A DNA stretch of 35,812 nt from Candidatus Aceula lacicola (GTDB lineage Bacteria > Omnitrophota > Gorgyraeia > Zapsychrales > Aceulaceae), in contig JAVCCC010000013.1 in assembly GCA_030765785.1 (NCBI GenBank), positions 1 to 35,812 of the forward strand, read 5' to 3'. A program made the translations under genes and the position numbers. Below are positions 1-7,211 of the stretch, piece by piece; position 1 is the first letter of the stretch, and every line of letters begins with the position of its first letter. A model generated the notes under the pieces. That model was not told where the DNA came from. It did no database searches and saw only the letters and a list, made by a program, of their open reading frames with translations.

Positions 1-111
1 AACACGATTAGGCCGCATAGCTCACTTGGCTATCGTCCGCCAGCACCGGAAGCAATACAGCCAAGATGGCTAAATCAACCATTGTTCTCTCACGGCTATT
101 GGTACAACTAA
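1..111 (+). pseudogene. IS3-family transposase, C-terminal fragment (left contig end)
   Basis: Reading from base 1 gives an uninterrupted 36-residue tail with TIRPHSSLGYRPPAPE, the hallmark C-terminus of the DDE/rve integrase domain of IS3-family OrfB transposases, ending in TAA at 109-111. The N-terminal part and the catalytic residues lie outside the window. The same sequence recurs inverted at the right end. The fragment shows that an IS copy borders this end; it says nothing on whether that copy is active. Confidence 0.85.
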
Positions 112-124
112 TAGGGGCAGGTCA
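1..124 (+). mobile_element. IS3-family insertion sequence, right terminus
   Basis: The 124 bases are identical to the reverse complement of 35688-35811. The inferred terminus, read inward into the IS, is TGACCTGCCCC, the typical TG...CA-type terminal repeat of IS3-family elements, so the element boundary is placed at 124/125. The two copies diverge two bases later. An assembly that stops inside an identical IS at both ends is the usual reason for such contig ends. Confidence 0.8.
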
Positions 125-407
125 CCCCTAAGAATTTCAATTCTCAATCTTGTGGAAGGTCAAAATTATTATTCGTGTAAACAGGTGCTACGAAAATGAG
201 AAGCATTAGGCAAGTCCTATACTTCTTTTGTTCCTTTCAACGGTTTATACCATCAAAATAAGCTCAAAAAATGCCCGCAATAGCTCAAAATGACTTAAAA
301 ACGAGAATATTATGGTTAAATATTTATCAATCTAGTACATTCGGATTTTATGAGTAAATAAACCGTCGTTTGTTTATTTTGAATTTGCCTGTGGAAGAAA
401 CTACGAT
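125..407. other. Non-coding stretch between the IS and the recombinase gene
   Basis: No supported gene was seen. A short AGAATT..AATTCT inverted repeat sits just inside the IS junction (about 131-144). The remainder is AT-rich with no clear promoter, RNA or coding signal. Confidence 0.5.
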
Positions 408-965
408 TTACGAGGGGGAGGATTTTTTAGTAGAATTAGCCCAACGAGAATAGTATCCCGACCTCTTTCTACGCTTCTTATCCTTACTGCCGAATGGTCG
501 ACCAAGCTTTATACCCTGACGTCGTGCACGCTCAAGTCCGGCCTTCGTTCTAGAAACAATAATGGACCGTTCGTATTGTGAAAATGCGCCTAAAATATTC
601 CAGATAAGCTCGCCATGCGGAGTTGCCGTATCTATTAATTCAGTGATACTGATAAAATCAATTTGTCTATTACGTAATTCTTGCAAAAAATTAAGTAAGT
701 GCTGAAGACTCCTTCCAACTCTATCGATACGCCAGACAGCGATACAGTCAAATTCTCTGCTTCTCATGTCGTTTAATAACCTTTCAAACTCAGGCCGCTT
801 GTCGGTTTTTCCACTGTAACCGCTATCGATATACTCATCGACAATTTCGTATTGCATCCGAGAGCAATAATCTCTTAAAGCTATTACCTGATTCTCGGTT
901 GTCTGGTCACTTTGAGACGTCCTTGCGTAAATGACAATTCTTTTGCCTAATAAATTTCTCAACAT
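408..965 (-). CDS. Serine recombinase / resolvase, 185 aa
   Basis: Resolvase/invertase-type DNA recombinase. The N-terminal catalytic fold is complete: YARTS carries the nucleophile serine near residue 17, followed by ENQ, SGYSGKTDKRPEF, WRIDRVGRS and GAFSQYERSIIVSRTKAGLERAR with the long E helix. The protein ends soon after LGRPFGSKDKK in a basic tail rather than a full helix-turn-helix, so DNA binding by the C-terminus may be reduced or unusual. Start: ATG at 963-965 preceded by GGAGAG at good spacing. It sits next to the IS end in an accessory region, which fits a role in excision, inversion or co-integrate resolution; no res or inversion site was identified. Confidence 0.88.
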   Translation of the reverse strand: MLRNLLGKRIVIYARTSQSDQTTENQVIALRDYCSRMQYEIVDEYIDSGYSGKTDKRPEFERLLNDMRSREFDCIAVWRIDRVGRSLQHLLNFLQELRNRQIDFISITELIDTATPHGELIWNILGAFSQYERSIIVSRTKAGLERARRQGIKLGRPFGSKDKKRRKRSGYYSRWANSTKKSSPS

Positions 966-1220
966 TTCAATCTCTCCATAGACAGTAAAAGGGTTTCTTT
1001 TTTGTACAAATATATTTCTTATGTGTGAGGCTTCATAATGTCTTAATAAACTCCTCTTTCGCTAACACAAAAAACACTCTAAAATTATATTAATTTAAGT
1101 CTTTTAATATGCAATTATTATAAGCAAACGCGATTTCAGGAAAATGCAGATTTCTGTATAATTTCGAGGCAAAAGTAAATAAAGACCCAGATTTTTTGCA
1201 TAGTTTTATTTTACCCATGC

Positions 1221-1622
1221 TCATCCCTCTAAAGCTGTTTTTAGCTGGTTAATTTTTTCAGATATTTGACGAGGATTTTTAACATAATTTAAGAGAATTT
1301 CATACCCGGCAGTACCAGCTGTCCCTATAAGAATATCTCCGCAATTAAAAACCCTTTGAAAGATATCTTGACTTACATTAATGCTTCTAATATGTGATAT
1401 ATTAATTTCATCTTTATGCTTAGAAAGAATTCCATATTCCACGACTATACGTTTATTGCTTATTGTGTATTTACGAAATCGTTTATCAAGATATACGTAC
1501 AAAAAAATGAATAACCCAATAATAAAAAAACTTAAAATGACACCCCAGACAAGATGCCATGCATAAGCCGCCAGACATGGATGAAGTTCTTCAGTTATTT
1601 GTTCTTGAATCTCTTTTTCCAT
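1221..1622 (-). CDS. Membrane-anchored bacterial PH-domain protein (YdbS/DUF304-like), 133 aa
   Basis: A hydrophobic segment (about residues 24-46, VWGVILSFFIIGLFIFLYVYL) is followed by the pattern of bacterial PH-like domains (bPH2, formerly DUF304): YTISNKRIVVEYGILSK, then INISHIRSINVSQDIFQRVFNCGDILIGTAG. These domains are common as single-TM membrane proteins of unknown role, some linked to stress or envelope functions. The start is supported by GGAGG six bases before ATG. It stands alone between the recombinase and the HTH gene. The family call is firm, the function unknown. Confidence 0.8.
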   Translation of the reverse strand: MEKEIQEQITEELHPCLAAYAWHLVWGVILSFFIIGLFIFLYVYLDKRFRKYTISNKRIVVEYGILSKHKDEINISHIRSINVSQDIFQRVFNCGDILIGTAGTAGYEILLNYVKNPRQISEKINQLKTALEG

Positions 1623-1877
1623 AGTTCCTCCCTTTCTTGAGTAGATGTTTTAATTTCTCTAAGGGCTTTAAAAATCATCGATTTCCTTTTGCTTTCCTAG
1701 GGTTCCTGCGATTTTGAATCCCAAGAATCATAAATATGCTCACTTGTCTAAAATTATTGCTTATCATATGCAACACTATTATCACTTTTAAAATTAATTA
1801 CTTTCTTATAAGCATATTTATATTAAACATTTACATATTTACAAAGCCCTTAAAACACGCTTACATGTAAAATGTAG
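1623..1877. other. Intergenic region between divergent PH and HTH genes
   Basis: AT-rich spacer of the divergent pair. It must hold promoters for both genes, but no convincing -35/-10 pair stands out. The only clear structure is the operator pair just to its right. Confidence 0.4.
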
Positions 1878-1895
1878 CACCGTATTTGTACGGTG
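1878..1895. promoter_or_regulatory. Palindromic operator 1 of the XRE regulator
   Basis: CACCGTATTTGTACGGTG: perfect 7-bp arms (CACCGTA/TACGGTG) around a 4-bp centre, 35 bp upstream of the HTH start codon. It is matched by a near-identical palindrome at 1925-1942 with centres 47 bp apart. The position and pairing are typical of a self-regulating repressor. Confidence 0.65.
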
Positions 1896-1924
1896 TCAAG
1901 AACCGAGAAAGAAAAGGATAATAA

Positions 1925-1942
1925 CACCGTATGAATACGGCG
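1925..1942. promoter_or_regulatory. Palindromic operator 2, overlapping the HTH start codon
   Basis: CACCGTATGAATACGGCG: 8-bp arms with one mismatch (CACCGTAT/ATACGGCG). The ATG of the HTH gene (1931-1933) lies inside it, and it separates AAGGA (1914-1918) from the start. A bound regulator here would block both transcription and use of the start region. Confidence 0.6.
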
Positions 1943-2146
1943 ATTAATTTAAAATTTGCAAAACGTTTAAGGGAACTACGAAAGAAGTGCGGCTACACTC
2001 AAGAGAAATTAGCCGAATTATCAGGAGTGGATTACAAACATATTCAACTATTAGAAAGCAAAAACCCGCCTGCAGCAAAATTAAATACTGTGGAAAAAAT
2101 TGCTAAGGCATTTAAAGTTGAGCCATTTAAGCTATTAAAATTTTAA
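1931..2146 (+). CDS. Small XRE/Cro-type helix-turn-helix regulator, 71 aa
   Basis: A single HTH_3 domain fills the protein: FAKRLRELRKKCGYTQEKLAELSGVDYKHIQLLES has the Q-x3-A-x3-G turn and recognition-helix layout of Cro/C1 regulators. There is no effector or dimerisation extension. Two CACCGTA palindromes flank or overlap the start, so autoregulation is likely. Such stand-alone regulators are typical of phage remnants, restriction-modification systems and toxin-antitoxin loci, but no methylase or toxin partner is recognisable next to it. The next gene is convergent. Confidence 0.85.
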   Translation: MNTAINLKFAKRLRELRKKCGYTQEKLAELSGVDYKHIQLLESKNPPAAKLNTVEKIAKAFKVEPFKLLKF

Positions 2147-2252
2147 TTGCCTGTTCCGGTTGTATTTTTAAATAAGATAATCCTATATATACTGCTTTTC
2201 TCTAACAGATTAAAAACTTATAATTCAGAAATTAGATGCATGTCCTTGAAAT

Positions 2253-2813
2253 CTATTTCCAAGGCCAAGGAAAATCATTTTTATAAGTTTCCAAAGAATA
2301 ATTTTTTATTATATATTTCATTAGGTCTTCAAAGAGTTTCTCAAAAATTTCCAGTTTTGAGTCATTGCATAAATCATACTGTTGCTTATTGAACTTATGA
2401 ATCTGGCTTAACTTTAAATAGACATCTTTAAATTTCTCAATATATTTAATAACCTTATCTTCAAAAATCTTATTTTTCTTCAAATTTTTAAACAATTCTT
2501 CTGTGCTCAACAAGACATTTTTATTTATTATCCCATTCTTTATCAGAAGACAATAAGAAAATGATTCAAAAACCATAAACAATTCCTGTATTATAGTTAA
2601 ATTCAGTAAATAACGTGTAGTGGCATTAGGCTCAGGTTCCGTTGTATCTTCCTTAACCTTATAAAGAAATTCAAGATACTGAAAATGATAAGATACGTTG
2701 TCCAAAATTTTCTGGCCATTTTTCAAAAAACCGAAATATTTCAACAAAGCATCTCTATAAAAACTTGACTCGTGCGGATATATTATATTTTTATTATTTT
2801 CCTGTTTTGTCAT
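2253..2813 (-). CDS. Hypothetical protein, 186 aa
   Basis: Unrecognised. A strong Shine-Dalgarno sequence (AAGGAGG, six bases before ATG) supports it as real. The protein looks soluble and mostly helical, rich in Lys, Leu and Phe, with no signal peptide or membrane segment, and ends in NDFPWPWK. It is convergent with the HTH gene and shares no obvious operon with its upstream neighbour (128-bp gap). No function proposed. Confidence 0.7.
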   Translation of the reverse strand: MTKQENNKNIIYPHESSFYRDALLKYFGFLKNGQKILDNVSYHFQYLEFLYKVKEDTTEPEPNATTRYLLNLTIIQELFMVFESFSYCLLIKNGIINKNVLLSTEELFKNLKKNKIFEDKVIKYIEKFKDVYLKLSQIHKFNKQQYDLCNDSKLEIFEKLFEDLMKYIIKNYSLETYKNDFPWPWK

Positions 2814-2941
2814 GCCTCGCCTCCTTTTTATTACATTTTAAAACATCGTCCATTCTTTATTTAATTTAAAATTCATTAATCAAGAAATTATTTAAACCTG
2901 GTCTAAGTTAATTACATACGTGTCACCGGAATTCTAAAATT

Positions 2942-3778
2942 CTATTTCATAGCTGGCATAGCCCAGCCCTTCATCATTCCTTCTGTCACAATCTCTTTAA
3001 GTTGTTTGAGAGAAATCTGAAATTTCTTAGCTAATTCTTTTTTATGTCGATTATATAACTCTTCTTGAAATTTCATTTGGATCTGAACATTATGAGGGTA
3101 TTTCATTTCAGCTTCAGCATATGATTTATCTTCAACCAAAATGACTTCTTTCCATATCTTTTTCCGGTAATCCTCGGAGAATCCAAATTTCACTTCTGGA
3201 TTTTTTTTCACATAAGACAATCGATTTTCCCGAATATTTATTTTTGGCTGACTATCCGCTTGAGACTTGCTAAGCATCGCTATCCATTGCCCCATGCCGG
3301 ACTCATAATGTTCTTTTGAAAGATACACATAAATGTAAATATTCGTTGGATGCACATAATATTTAAAACCTGTGGTTGTCTTAATTGAATCATATAAAGA
3401 CCTTAATAATTTTTGAAGCCATCCCTCTGTTAGATTGCCTTTTACCAAAATTTCTGCAATAACCTGTGCCTTACCTGGCACATCAATTGTCTTTGTATCA
3501 ATTACTTGATAACTTGGTTCTTCTTGTATTAATGAATCTGTCTGAAGGCTTGCCGAAACATCTTTTTCAATCCTATCAATTTCCTTGGCAGGGAAAAACA
3601 TCCCTTCTATCCAATAGCCATCTTCAACTCCATTAACGATACCCTCAAATACATTTCCATTCTTTAAGTAAATCATATCAGCAAAACAAAATGCGTGACA
3701 ACTTAAAACCAAAAAGACGGAAACGACAAAAATTTTTATAATTTTATATTTAAACATTTCTCTTTTTCCCATACTCAC
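2942..3778 (-). CDS. Secreted hypothetical protein, 278 aa
   Basis: The N-terminus has a basic stretch (MFKYKIIK) followed by a hydrophobic core (IFVVSVFLVLSCHAFCF) and A-D, consistent with Sec export and cleavage near ADM. A short beta-rich segment DMIYLKNGNVFEGIV follows, of the kind seen in many envelope proteins with a small SH3-like fold. The rest is unrecognised, with a basic helical C-terminus. The listed start is GTG; ATG codons at 3772 and 3757 are equally plausible and would not change the export signal. Secretion is fairly sure, function unknown. Confidence 0.7.
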   Translation of the reverse strand: MSMGKREMFKYKIIKIFVVSVFLVLSCHAFCFADMIYLKNGNVFEGIVNGVEDGYWIEGMFFPAKEIDRIEKDVSASLQTDSLIQEEPSYQVIDTKTIDVPGKAQVIAEILVKGNLTEGWLQKLLRSLYDSIKTTTGFKYYVHPTNIYIYVYLSKEHYESGMGQWIAMLSKSQADSQPKINIRENRLSYVKKNPEVKFGFSEDYRKKIWKEVILVEDKSYAEAEMKYPHNVQIQMKFQEELYNRHKKELAKKFQISLKQLKEIVTEGMMKGWAMPAMK

Positions 3779-3861
3779 CTAACTTCCGACAATATTCATC
3801 CAATGAATAATAATCTACGGGAATTTACCTATTACATTCTACAGCTCTGTTAAACTTTATT

Positions 3862-3909
3862 TTATTTTAAAATCGCAATTAATATTGAAACAACCGCAAG
3901 CCCAATCAT
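3862..3909 (-). CDS. Possible 15-aa hydrophobic micropeptide
   Basis: MIGLAVVSILIAILK starts four to six bases after an extended GAGGAGGGG Shine-Dalgarno sequence, stronger than that of most genes nearby. The peptide would form one short membrane-spanning helix with a terminal Lys. It lies in the 246-bp gap upstream of the secreted-protein gene. It may be a small membrane protein or type-I-toxin-like peptide, or a chance ORF; no antisense RNA signal could be judged. Confidence 0.3.
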   Translation of the reverse strand: MIGLAVVSILIAILK

Positions 3910-4015
3910 AGCCCCTCCTCATTAATAATGAAATCTATTTTTATTTGATTTATTAAGATTGCTTTTATAAAAGACCAATTACATCTCGTATCTCCGTAAT
4001 TCCCAACACACACCT

Positions 4016-4369
4016 TCACGCTTCTTTTTCAAGATACCACCCGTGCCCATCATCACCCCTATAACAATGATTCCCTCTGTAAACTTTTAAACCTTTTTGT
4101 AGTTCATTTAAAACAATAATTACATCTGACAATTCAACTGGCTCATCTGCATCTAACTCCTCGATATCACAAATGAATGGATTTTCGTCACCTAATAAAT
4201 CTTTAATAGGGATAATTAACTTGTTTATTTTCTTTGTTTTCAAATCAGACAATAGCATGTCGGGTTTTTTCTTACATAACTTGTCAATTTCATCATACAT
4301 CCCCGAAAGCATAACATGCAACAACTCCCATTTCTGTCCGATAGTATAATCACTCTTTCTTTTAGCCAT
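4016..4369 (-). CDS. Small unknown protein, tandem paralogue B, 117 aa
   Basis: Third gene of the operon starting with the nuclease-like gene at 6099. It aligns over nearly its whole length with the preceding gene: WELLH.MLSGMY.EIDKLCKKKPDMLLSDLK, then INKLIIPIKDLL.DENPF, then E.VELSDVIIVL. The two share a 41-nt identical block (4248-4288 versus 4590-4630), so the duplication is fairly recent. It differs by a longer C-terminus with HCYRGDDGHGWY. Soluble and acidic, family unknown. Start supported by GGGGGAG before ATG. Confidence 0.7.
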   Translation of the reverse strand: MAKRKSDYTIGQKWELLHVMLSGMYDEIDKLCKKKPDMLLSDLKTKKINKLIIPIKDLLGDENPFICDIEELDADEPVELSDVIIVLNELQKGLKVYRGNHCYRGDDGHGWYLEKEA

Positions 4370-4384
4370 CCTACTCTCCCCCTA

Positions 4385-4714
4385 TTAGTTCCATTGCCAA
4401 TCAATATAATATTTACTCTTGTATGCATCCAATCCTTTACTTAATTGGCTCAAAAGAATAATCACATCTGACAATTCCATAGGCTCCTCTTTATCTAAAG
4501 GCTGAATCCTTGCAACGAATGGATTTTCATCTTGAAGAAATTCTTTTATAGGAAAAATTAACTCATTAATTTTCTCAATCTTTAAGTCTGACAATAGCAT
4601 GTCGGGTTTTTTCTTACATAACTTGTCAATCTCAAGGTACATCCCCGAAAGCATTGAATGCAATAATTCCCATTGATTACCAATGTACGTTGTATCTCTT
4701 TTCTTTTTAGCCAT
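4385..4714 (-). CDS. Small unknown protein, tandem paralogue A, 109 aa
   Basis: Second gene of the operon. Its AGGAGG overlaps the stop codon of the upstream nuclease-like gene, so the two are probably translationally coupled. Paralogue of the next gene; both keep a helical core MLSGMYxEIDKLCKKKPDMLL and an acidic E-x-ELSDVIIxL segment. No catalytic motif is visible. As the constant partner of a nuclease-like protein it could be an inhibitor, sensor or structural subunit; this is inference only. Confidence 0.7.
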   Translation of the reverse strand: MAKKKRDTTYIGNQWELLHSMLSGMYLEIDKLCKKKPDMLLSDLKIEKINELIFPIKEFLQDENPFVARIQPLDKEEPMELSDVIILLSQLSKGLDAYKSKYYIDWQWN

Positions 4715-4722
4715 AAAACCTC

Positions 4723-6099
4723 CTAGGTTCCCAACCTTCTTGTAAAATCTATATACTTTTTTCTAATTACAACAAGGGGCTGTGCACCCCTCAATTTGTA
4801 ATCAATCATTTTCTTGATATCTTTGTCATTCAAAAACAAAACCACTTTTTTATGCCCAGAGAAAAGAGCAATGACATTCTTAATAATTCGTTCATCAACA
4901 TCCTTTCTAGTAACAATTAATCCAAAATCTCCAAAAAAGTCTGCTAAATATCTATTTAACTGGTCAATATGCTTAGGAATAATTTCTTTTGTGTTCTTTA
5001 ATTCAAAAACTACTTGCGTTGAATTGTGCTTCTTTTTAACATCAAACCAAAACCCGCTTTCATCTGAGTTATAAAATATTATGTCTCTTATATGAACTCC
5101 GTCAGCTTCCCTTACCTGTTCCTCTCCATCAGTTAATTTTGGATGAAGCAAAAACGGTAAAATCTTAAAAAGAAATTTCTCATATTTCCCCGCATCTTGC
5201 TTCCCTACTTTAATATTATCTAGCTCCTTCAGCCAAGACGCCACTACACCCTTAGAAAATTCTGGAAATATTGAAACTGGCTTACACTGATACTTGTTCT
5301 TTTCCTTATATTTAATATATTTTTTAACCTTATCAGCATGAGTTCTATTAAATTTCACCACCGCAAGCTTTGGCTGTGTTTTCTTTTTCACAGTAGGCAA
5401 TATATACTTAGAAAAATAACCATAATAATTAGGATAATTTATCCACGGAAGATATCTTAATAAGTCAAGTGGTGCGAAAATGATGGCTTTTCCAGTAAAT
5501 GGATTCTCGGGAAGCTGATAAAAATTATTTGGTATCCAAACATTTTTACTATAATCATAAATATTATCAATTACTAACTTTTTTGTCTTAATTTTTAGCT
5601 CTAAACATTTCTGTTGAGTATATTCTATGAAATACTTTTTAATTACGCTTATTGTTATATCACTAATCCTGTCCTCGGCAATATTGGGACAATATAATTG
5701 CATTTCTTCAATATGGTTTAACCCCTCTTCTAAAATTCTTGGGTTAGAAAGGTATAAACCATAAATCTCTTTTTGAATTACCGCCCCACATCCCCTCCCC
5801 GCAGGTAGACCTTGAGTGTATCCAAGCGCAATTTCGTTGGTCTCCTGGAAATTAAGGTAAGAAAAAGCCTTAATTTCATCCCCCTTCTTAAGATAATGAA
5901 TTACTATCTCAAACAAACCAAGCAAGAATGAATGCAGCTTCTGATATTCTGACTTTCTACTTTTGAACAATAAGAATGGGTCTATGCAGAAAGGCTGGTC
6001 AGATGCTAAATTTGGTATTAAGAAATCAACGTCCTTTTGAACGAATCCATACTTGTAATACCTATTAAATAATGTGAAATCTGGCTTATTCTTATTCAT
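4723..6099 (-). CDS. PD-(D/E)XK nuclease-like protein, 458 aa; candidate defence gene
   Basis: The C-terminal third carries a restriction-endonuclease-like signature: D339 in RDIIFY, then E366 and K368 in VVFELKNTK, then HIDQLNRYL (Q380), resembling the D...ExK...QxxxYL order of Mrr-like and related nucleases. The N-terminal 200 residues, with CIDPFLLFKS, NEIALGYTQG and EDRISDITISVI...YTQQ, resemble a family of uncharacterised proteins I recall from defence-like contexts; no search was possible. First gene of a three-gene operon (gaps 8 and 15 bp). No good Shine-Dalgarno sequence precedes the ATG. No membrane segment. Nuclease fold moderately sure; defence role inferred from fold and the mobile setting. 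Confidence 0.65.
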   Translation of the reverse strand: MNKNKPDFTLFNRYYKYGFVQKDVDFLIPNLASDQPFCIDPFLLFKSRKSEYQKLHSFLLGLFEIVIHYLKKGDEIKAFSYLNFQETNEIALGYTQGLPAGRGCGAVIQKEIYGLYLSNPRILEEGLNHIEEMQLYCPNIAEDRISDITISVIKKYFIEYTQQKCLELKIKTKKLVIDNIYDYSKNVWIPNNFYQLPENPFTGKAIIFAPLDLLRYLPWINYPNYYGYFSKYILPTVKKKTQPKLAVVKFNRTHADKVKKYIKYKEKNKYQCKPVSIFPEFSKGVVASWLKELDNIKVGKQDAGKYEKFLFKILPFLLHPKLTDGEEQVREADGVHIRDIIFYNSDESGFWFDVKKKHNSTQVVFELKNTKEIIPKHIDQLNRYLADFFGDFGLIVTRKDVDERIIKNVIALFSGHKKVVLFLNDKDIKKMIDYKLRGAQPLVVIRKKYIDFTRRLGT

Positions 6100-6228
6100 A
6101 TAACAATATTATTTTTTCTGATTATTTGTTTTTACGACATTTTCTTTTAAACAAAAAACAGTGTTACTAGATTACTAAAATCTTCGATATTTTACTCTTA
6201 TTATCTTCTTTGTCAAAGGACAAACTTT
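6100..6228. other. Upstream region of the nuclease-like operon
   Basis: AT-rich, no gene seen. It presumably holds the promoter for the minus-strand operon starting at 6099, but no -35/-10 pair is convincing. Confidence 0.4.
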
Positions 6229-6246
6229 CCGTGGCCAATCCGTGGC
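6229..6246. repeat. 11-bp-phased direct repeat CCGTGGC-CAAT-CCGTGGC
   Basis: Two copies of CCGTGGC start 11 bp apart. They sit on the left flank of the tRNA-fMet fragment, as a GTTAGCC/ATTAGCC pair does at 15083-15100. One-turn-spaced short direct repeats next to a tRNA 3' end resemble arm-type binding sites of tyrosine integrases. Confidence 0.45.
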
Positions 6247-6298
6247 TATATTGGGGCTAAACGGTAGGGTTTCAGGCAAATACATACAAATGATAGAC

Positions 6299-6337
6299 AA
6301 AAAGAAAACCCCTCTACTCTCGATGAGCAAAGGGGTT
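6299..6337 (-). terminator. Intrinsic terminator downstream of the tRNA-fMet fragment
   Basis: On the minus strand CCCCT (6331-6335 side) pairs with AGGGG (6309-6313 side) around an imperfect inner stem TGCTC/GAG, followed by TTTTCTTTTT. It starts five bases after the CCA end of the tRNA fragment, as expected for a tRNA terminator carried along with the fragment. Confidence 0.7.
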
Positions 6338-6342
6338 TAAGT

Positions 6343-6387
6343 TGGTTGCGGGGACCAGATTTGAACCTGTGACCTTCAGGTTATGAG
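6343..6387 (-). other. 3' half of an initiator tRNA-fMet gene (attachment-site-like, copy A)
   Basis: The minus strand reads CTCATAACC, GAAGGTC, GGTTCAAATC and CCCCGCAACCA: anticodon loop with CAT, variable loop, T-arm and acceptor 3' strand with encoded CCA, very close to bacterial tRNA-fMet. The 5' half (acceptor TGCGGGG, D-arm, 5' anticodon stem) is missing and the sequence diverges right at CTCAT, so it is not a working tRNA. A tRNA 3' end starting in the anticodon loop is the classic integration core of tyrosine-recombinase elements. A second copy is at 15172-15216. Confidence 0.75.
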
Positions 6388-6406
6388 CGGCTAAGTTATT
6401 TATTGC

Positions 6407-6423
6407 CAATAGTTTACGATATT
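6407..6423. repeat. 17-bp motif CAATAGYTTACRATATT, copy A
   Basis: CAATAGTTTACGATATT; 15 of 17 bases match 15235-15251. It lies 20 bp beyond the tRNA fragment (19 bp in copy B) and 85 bp before the next repeat pair (85 bp in copy B). The conserved spacing argues for a protein-binding site in an attachment region. Confidence 0.55.
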
Positions 6424-6507
6424 AGCCAATGTTATATACTGGTAGCACTTACAAAAATTTTCATTTGCTGCTGATATATCGTTTTTCACGGTGTAGGAGC
6501 GCATTAT

Positions 6508-6525
6508 GTTAGCCATACGTTAGCC
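6508..6525. repeat. 11-bp-phased direct repeat GTTAGCC-ATAC-GTTAGCC
   Basis: Two GTTAGCC copies one helical turn apart, 17 bp beyond the phoU stop codon. Related pairs are at 15083-15100 (GTTAGCC/ATTAGCC) and 15336-15353 (ATTAGCA twice), also 11 bp apart. Interpreted as arm-type integrase sites. Confidence 0.5.
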
Positions 6526-6542
6526 GAAATCACTCTATAGTT

Positions 6543-7211
6543 TCAAAGTAATTCTCTATGATGTTTGATGACTTTGGCTTGAATCATATAAATAACATCT
6601 TCTGCGATAGAAGCAGCATGATCACAAATTCTTTCTAAATCACGCGCAACTAAAAGCAAAGGCACTGCCTTAGGAATTGATGAACTATCTTTCATCATAT
6701 AATCATCTATTAACTCTCTAATGATCGATGTACGAAGCCTGTTAGACTCCTTATCAGAAAATATAACCTCTTTAGCCAGCTCTTGGTCACGGTTAACAAA
6801 AGAATCAATAGAATTCTTAACCATTACTTTTGCCTGATTAGCTAATTTATCAATATCATTAACGGGTTTCACCAAAGGCTGATCAGCCAAGTCTAAAACT
6901 CTTTGAGAAATATTTACTGTCAAATCTGCAATTCTCTCGAGTTCTGTATTGATATGCATTCCTGTCGTGATAAACCGCAGATCGCAAGCAAGAGGCTGAA
7001 ACAGAGCAAAAAGATCTATAACCTCTTCTTCAATGGCGACTTCCATATCATCTATTTTCTGATCATTTTTAATCACAGAAAGAGCTTCTTTTTTATCTTG
7101 TTTTCTAAGAGCTTCAACAGATCTATGAATAGCTTCTTCGACCATTGCTGCCATTTTTAAAATATTAATATTCAATTGCTTAAGCTCATCATCTAGATAT
7201 CTTTTCATCAT
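6543..7211 (-). CDS. phoU: Phosphate-signalling complex accessory protein PhoU, 222 aa
   Basis: Two repeated three-helix PhoU domains, each with the metal-ligand pattern: near residues 75-103 LACDLRFITTGMHINTELERIADLTVNI, and near 185-210 LLLVARDLERICDHAASIAEDVIY. Length is normal. PhoU bridges the Pst transporter and PhoR and is needed to shut off the regulon when phosphate is plentiful. Last gene of pst; it overlaps pstB by one base (TAATG), indicating coupling. What follows is not another pho gene but the attachment-like module. Confidence 0.95.
   Translation of the reverse strand: MMKRYLDDELKQLNINILKMAAMVEEAIHRSVEALRKQDKKEALSVIKNDQKIDDMEVAIEEEVIDLFALFQPLACDLRFITTGMHINTELERIADLTVNISQRVLDLADQPLVKPVNDIDKLANQAKVMVKNSIDSFVNRDQELAKEVIFSDKESNRLRTSIIRELIDDYMMKDSSSIPKAVPLLLVARDLERICDHAASIAEDVIYMIQAKVIKHHRELL

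Noticed and set aside
2147-2392. 81-aa plus-strand ORF after the HTH gene
   Set aside because: It starts directly at the HTH stop without its own ribosome-binding site and overlaps the well-supported 186-aa gene on the other strand.
6343-6387. Functional tRNA gene
   Set aside because: The 5' acceptor strand, D-arm and 5' anticodon stem are missing; the same holds for 15172-15216.
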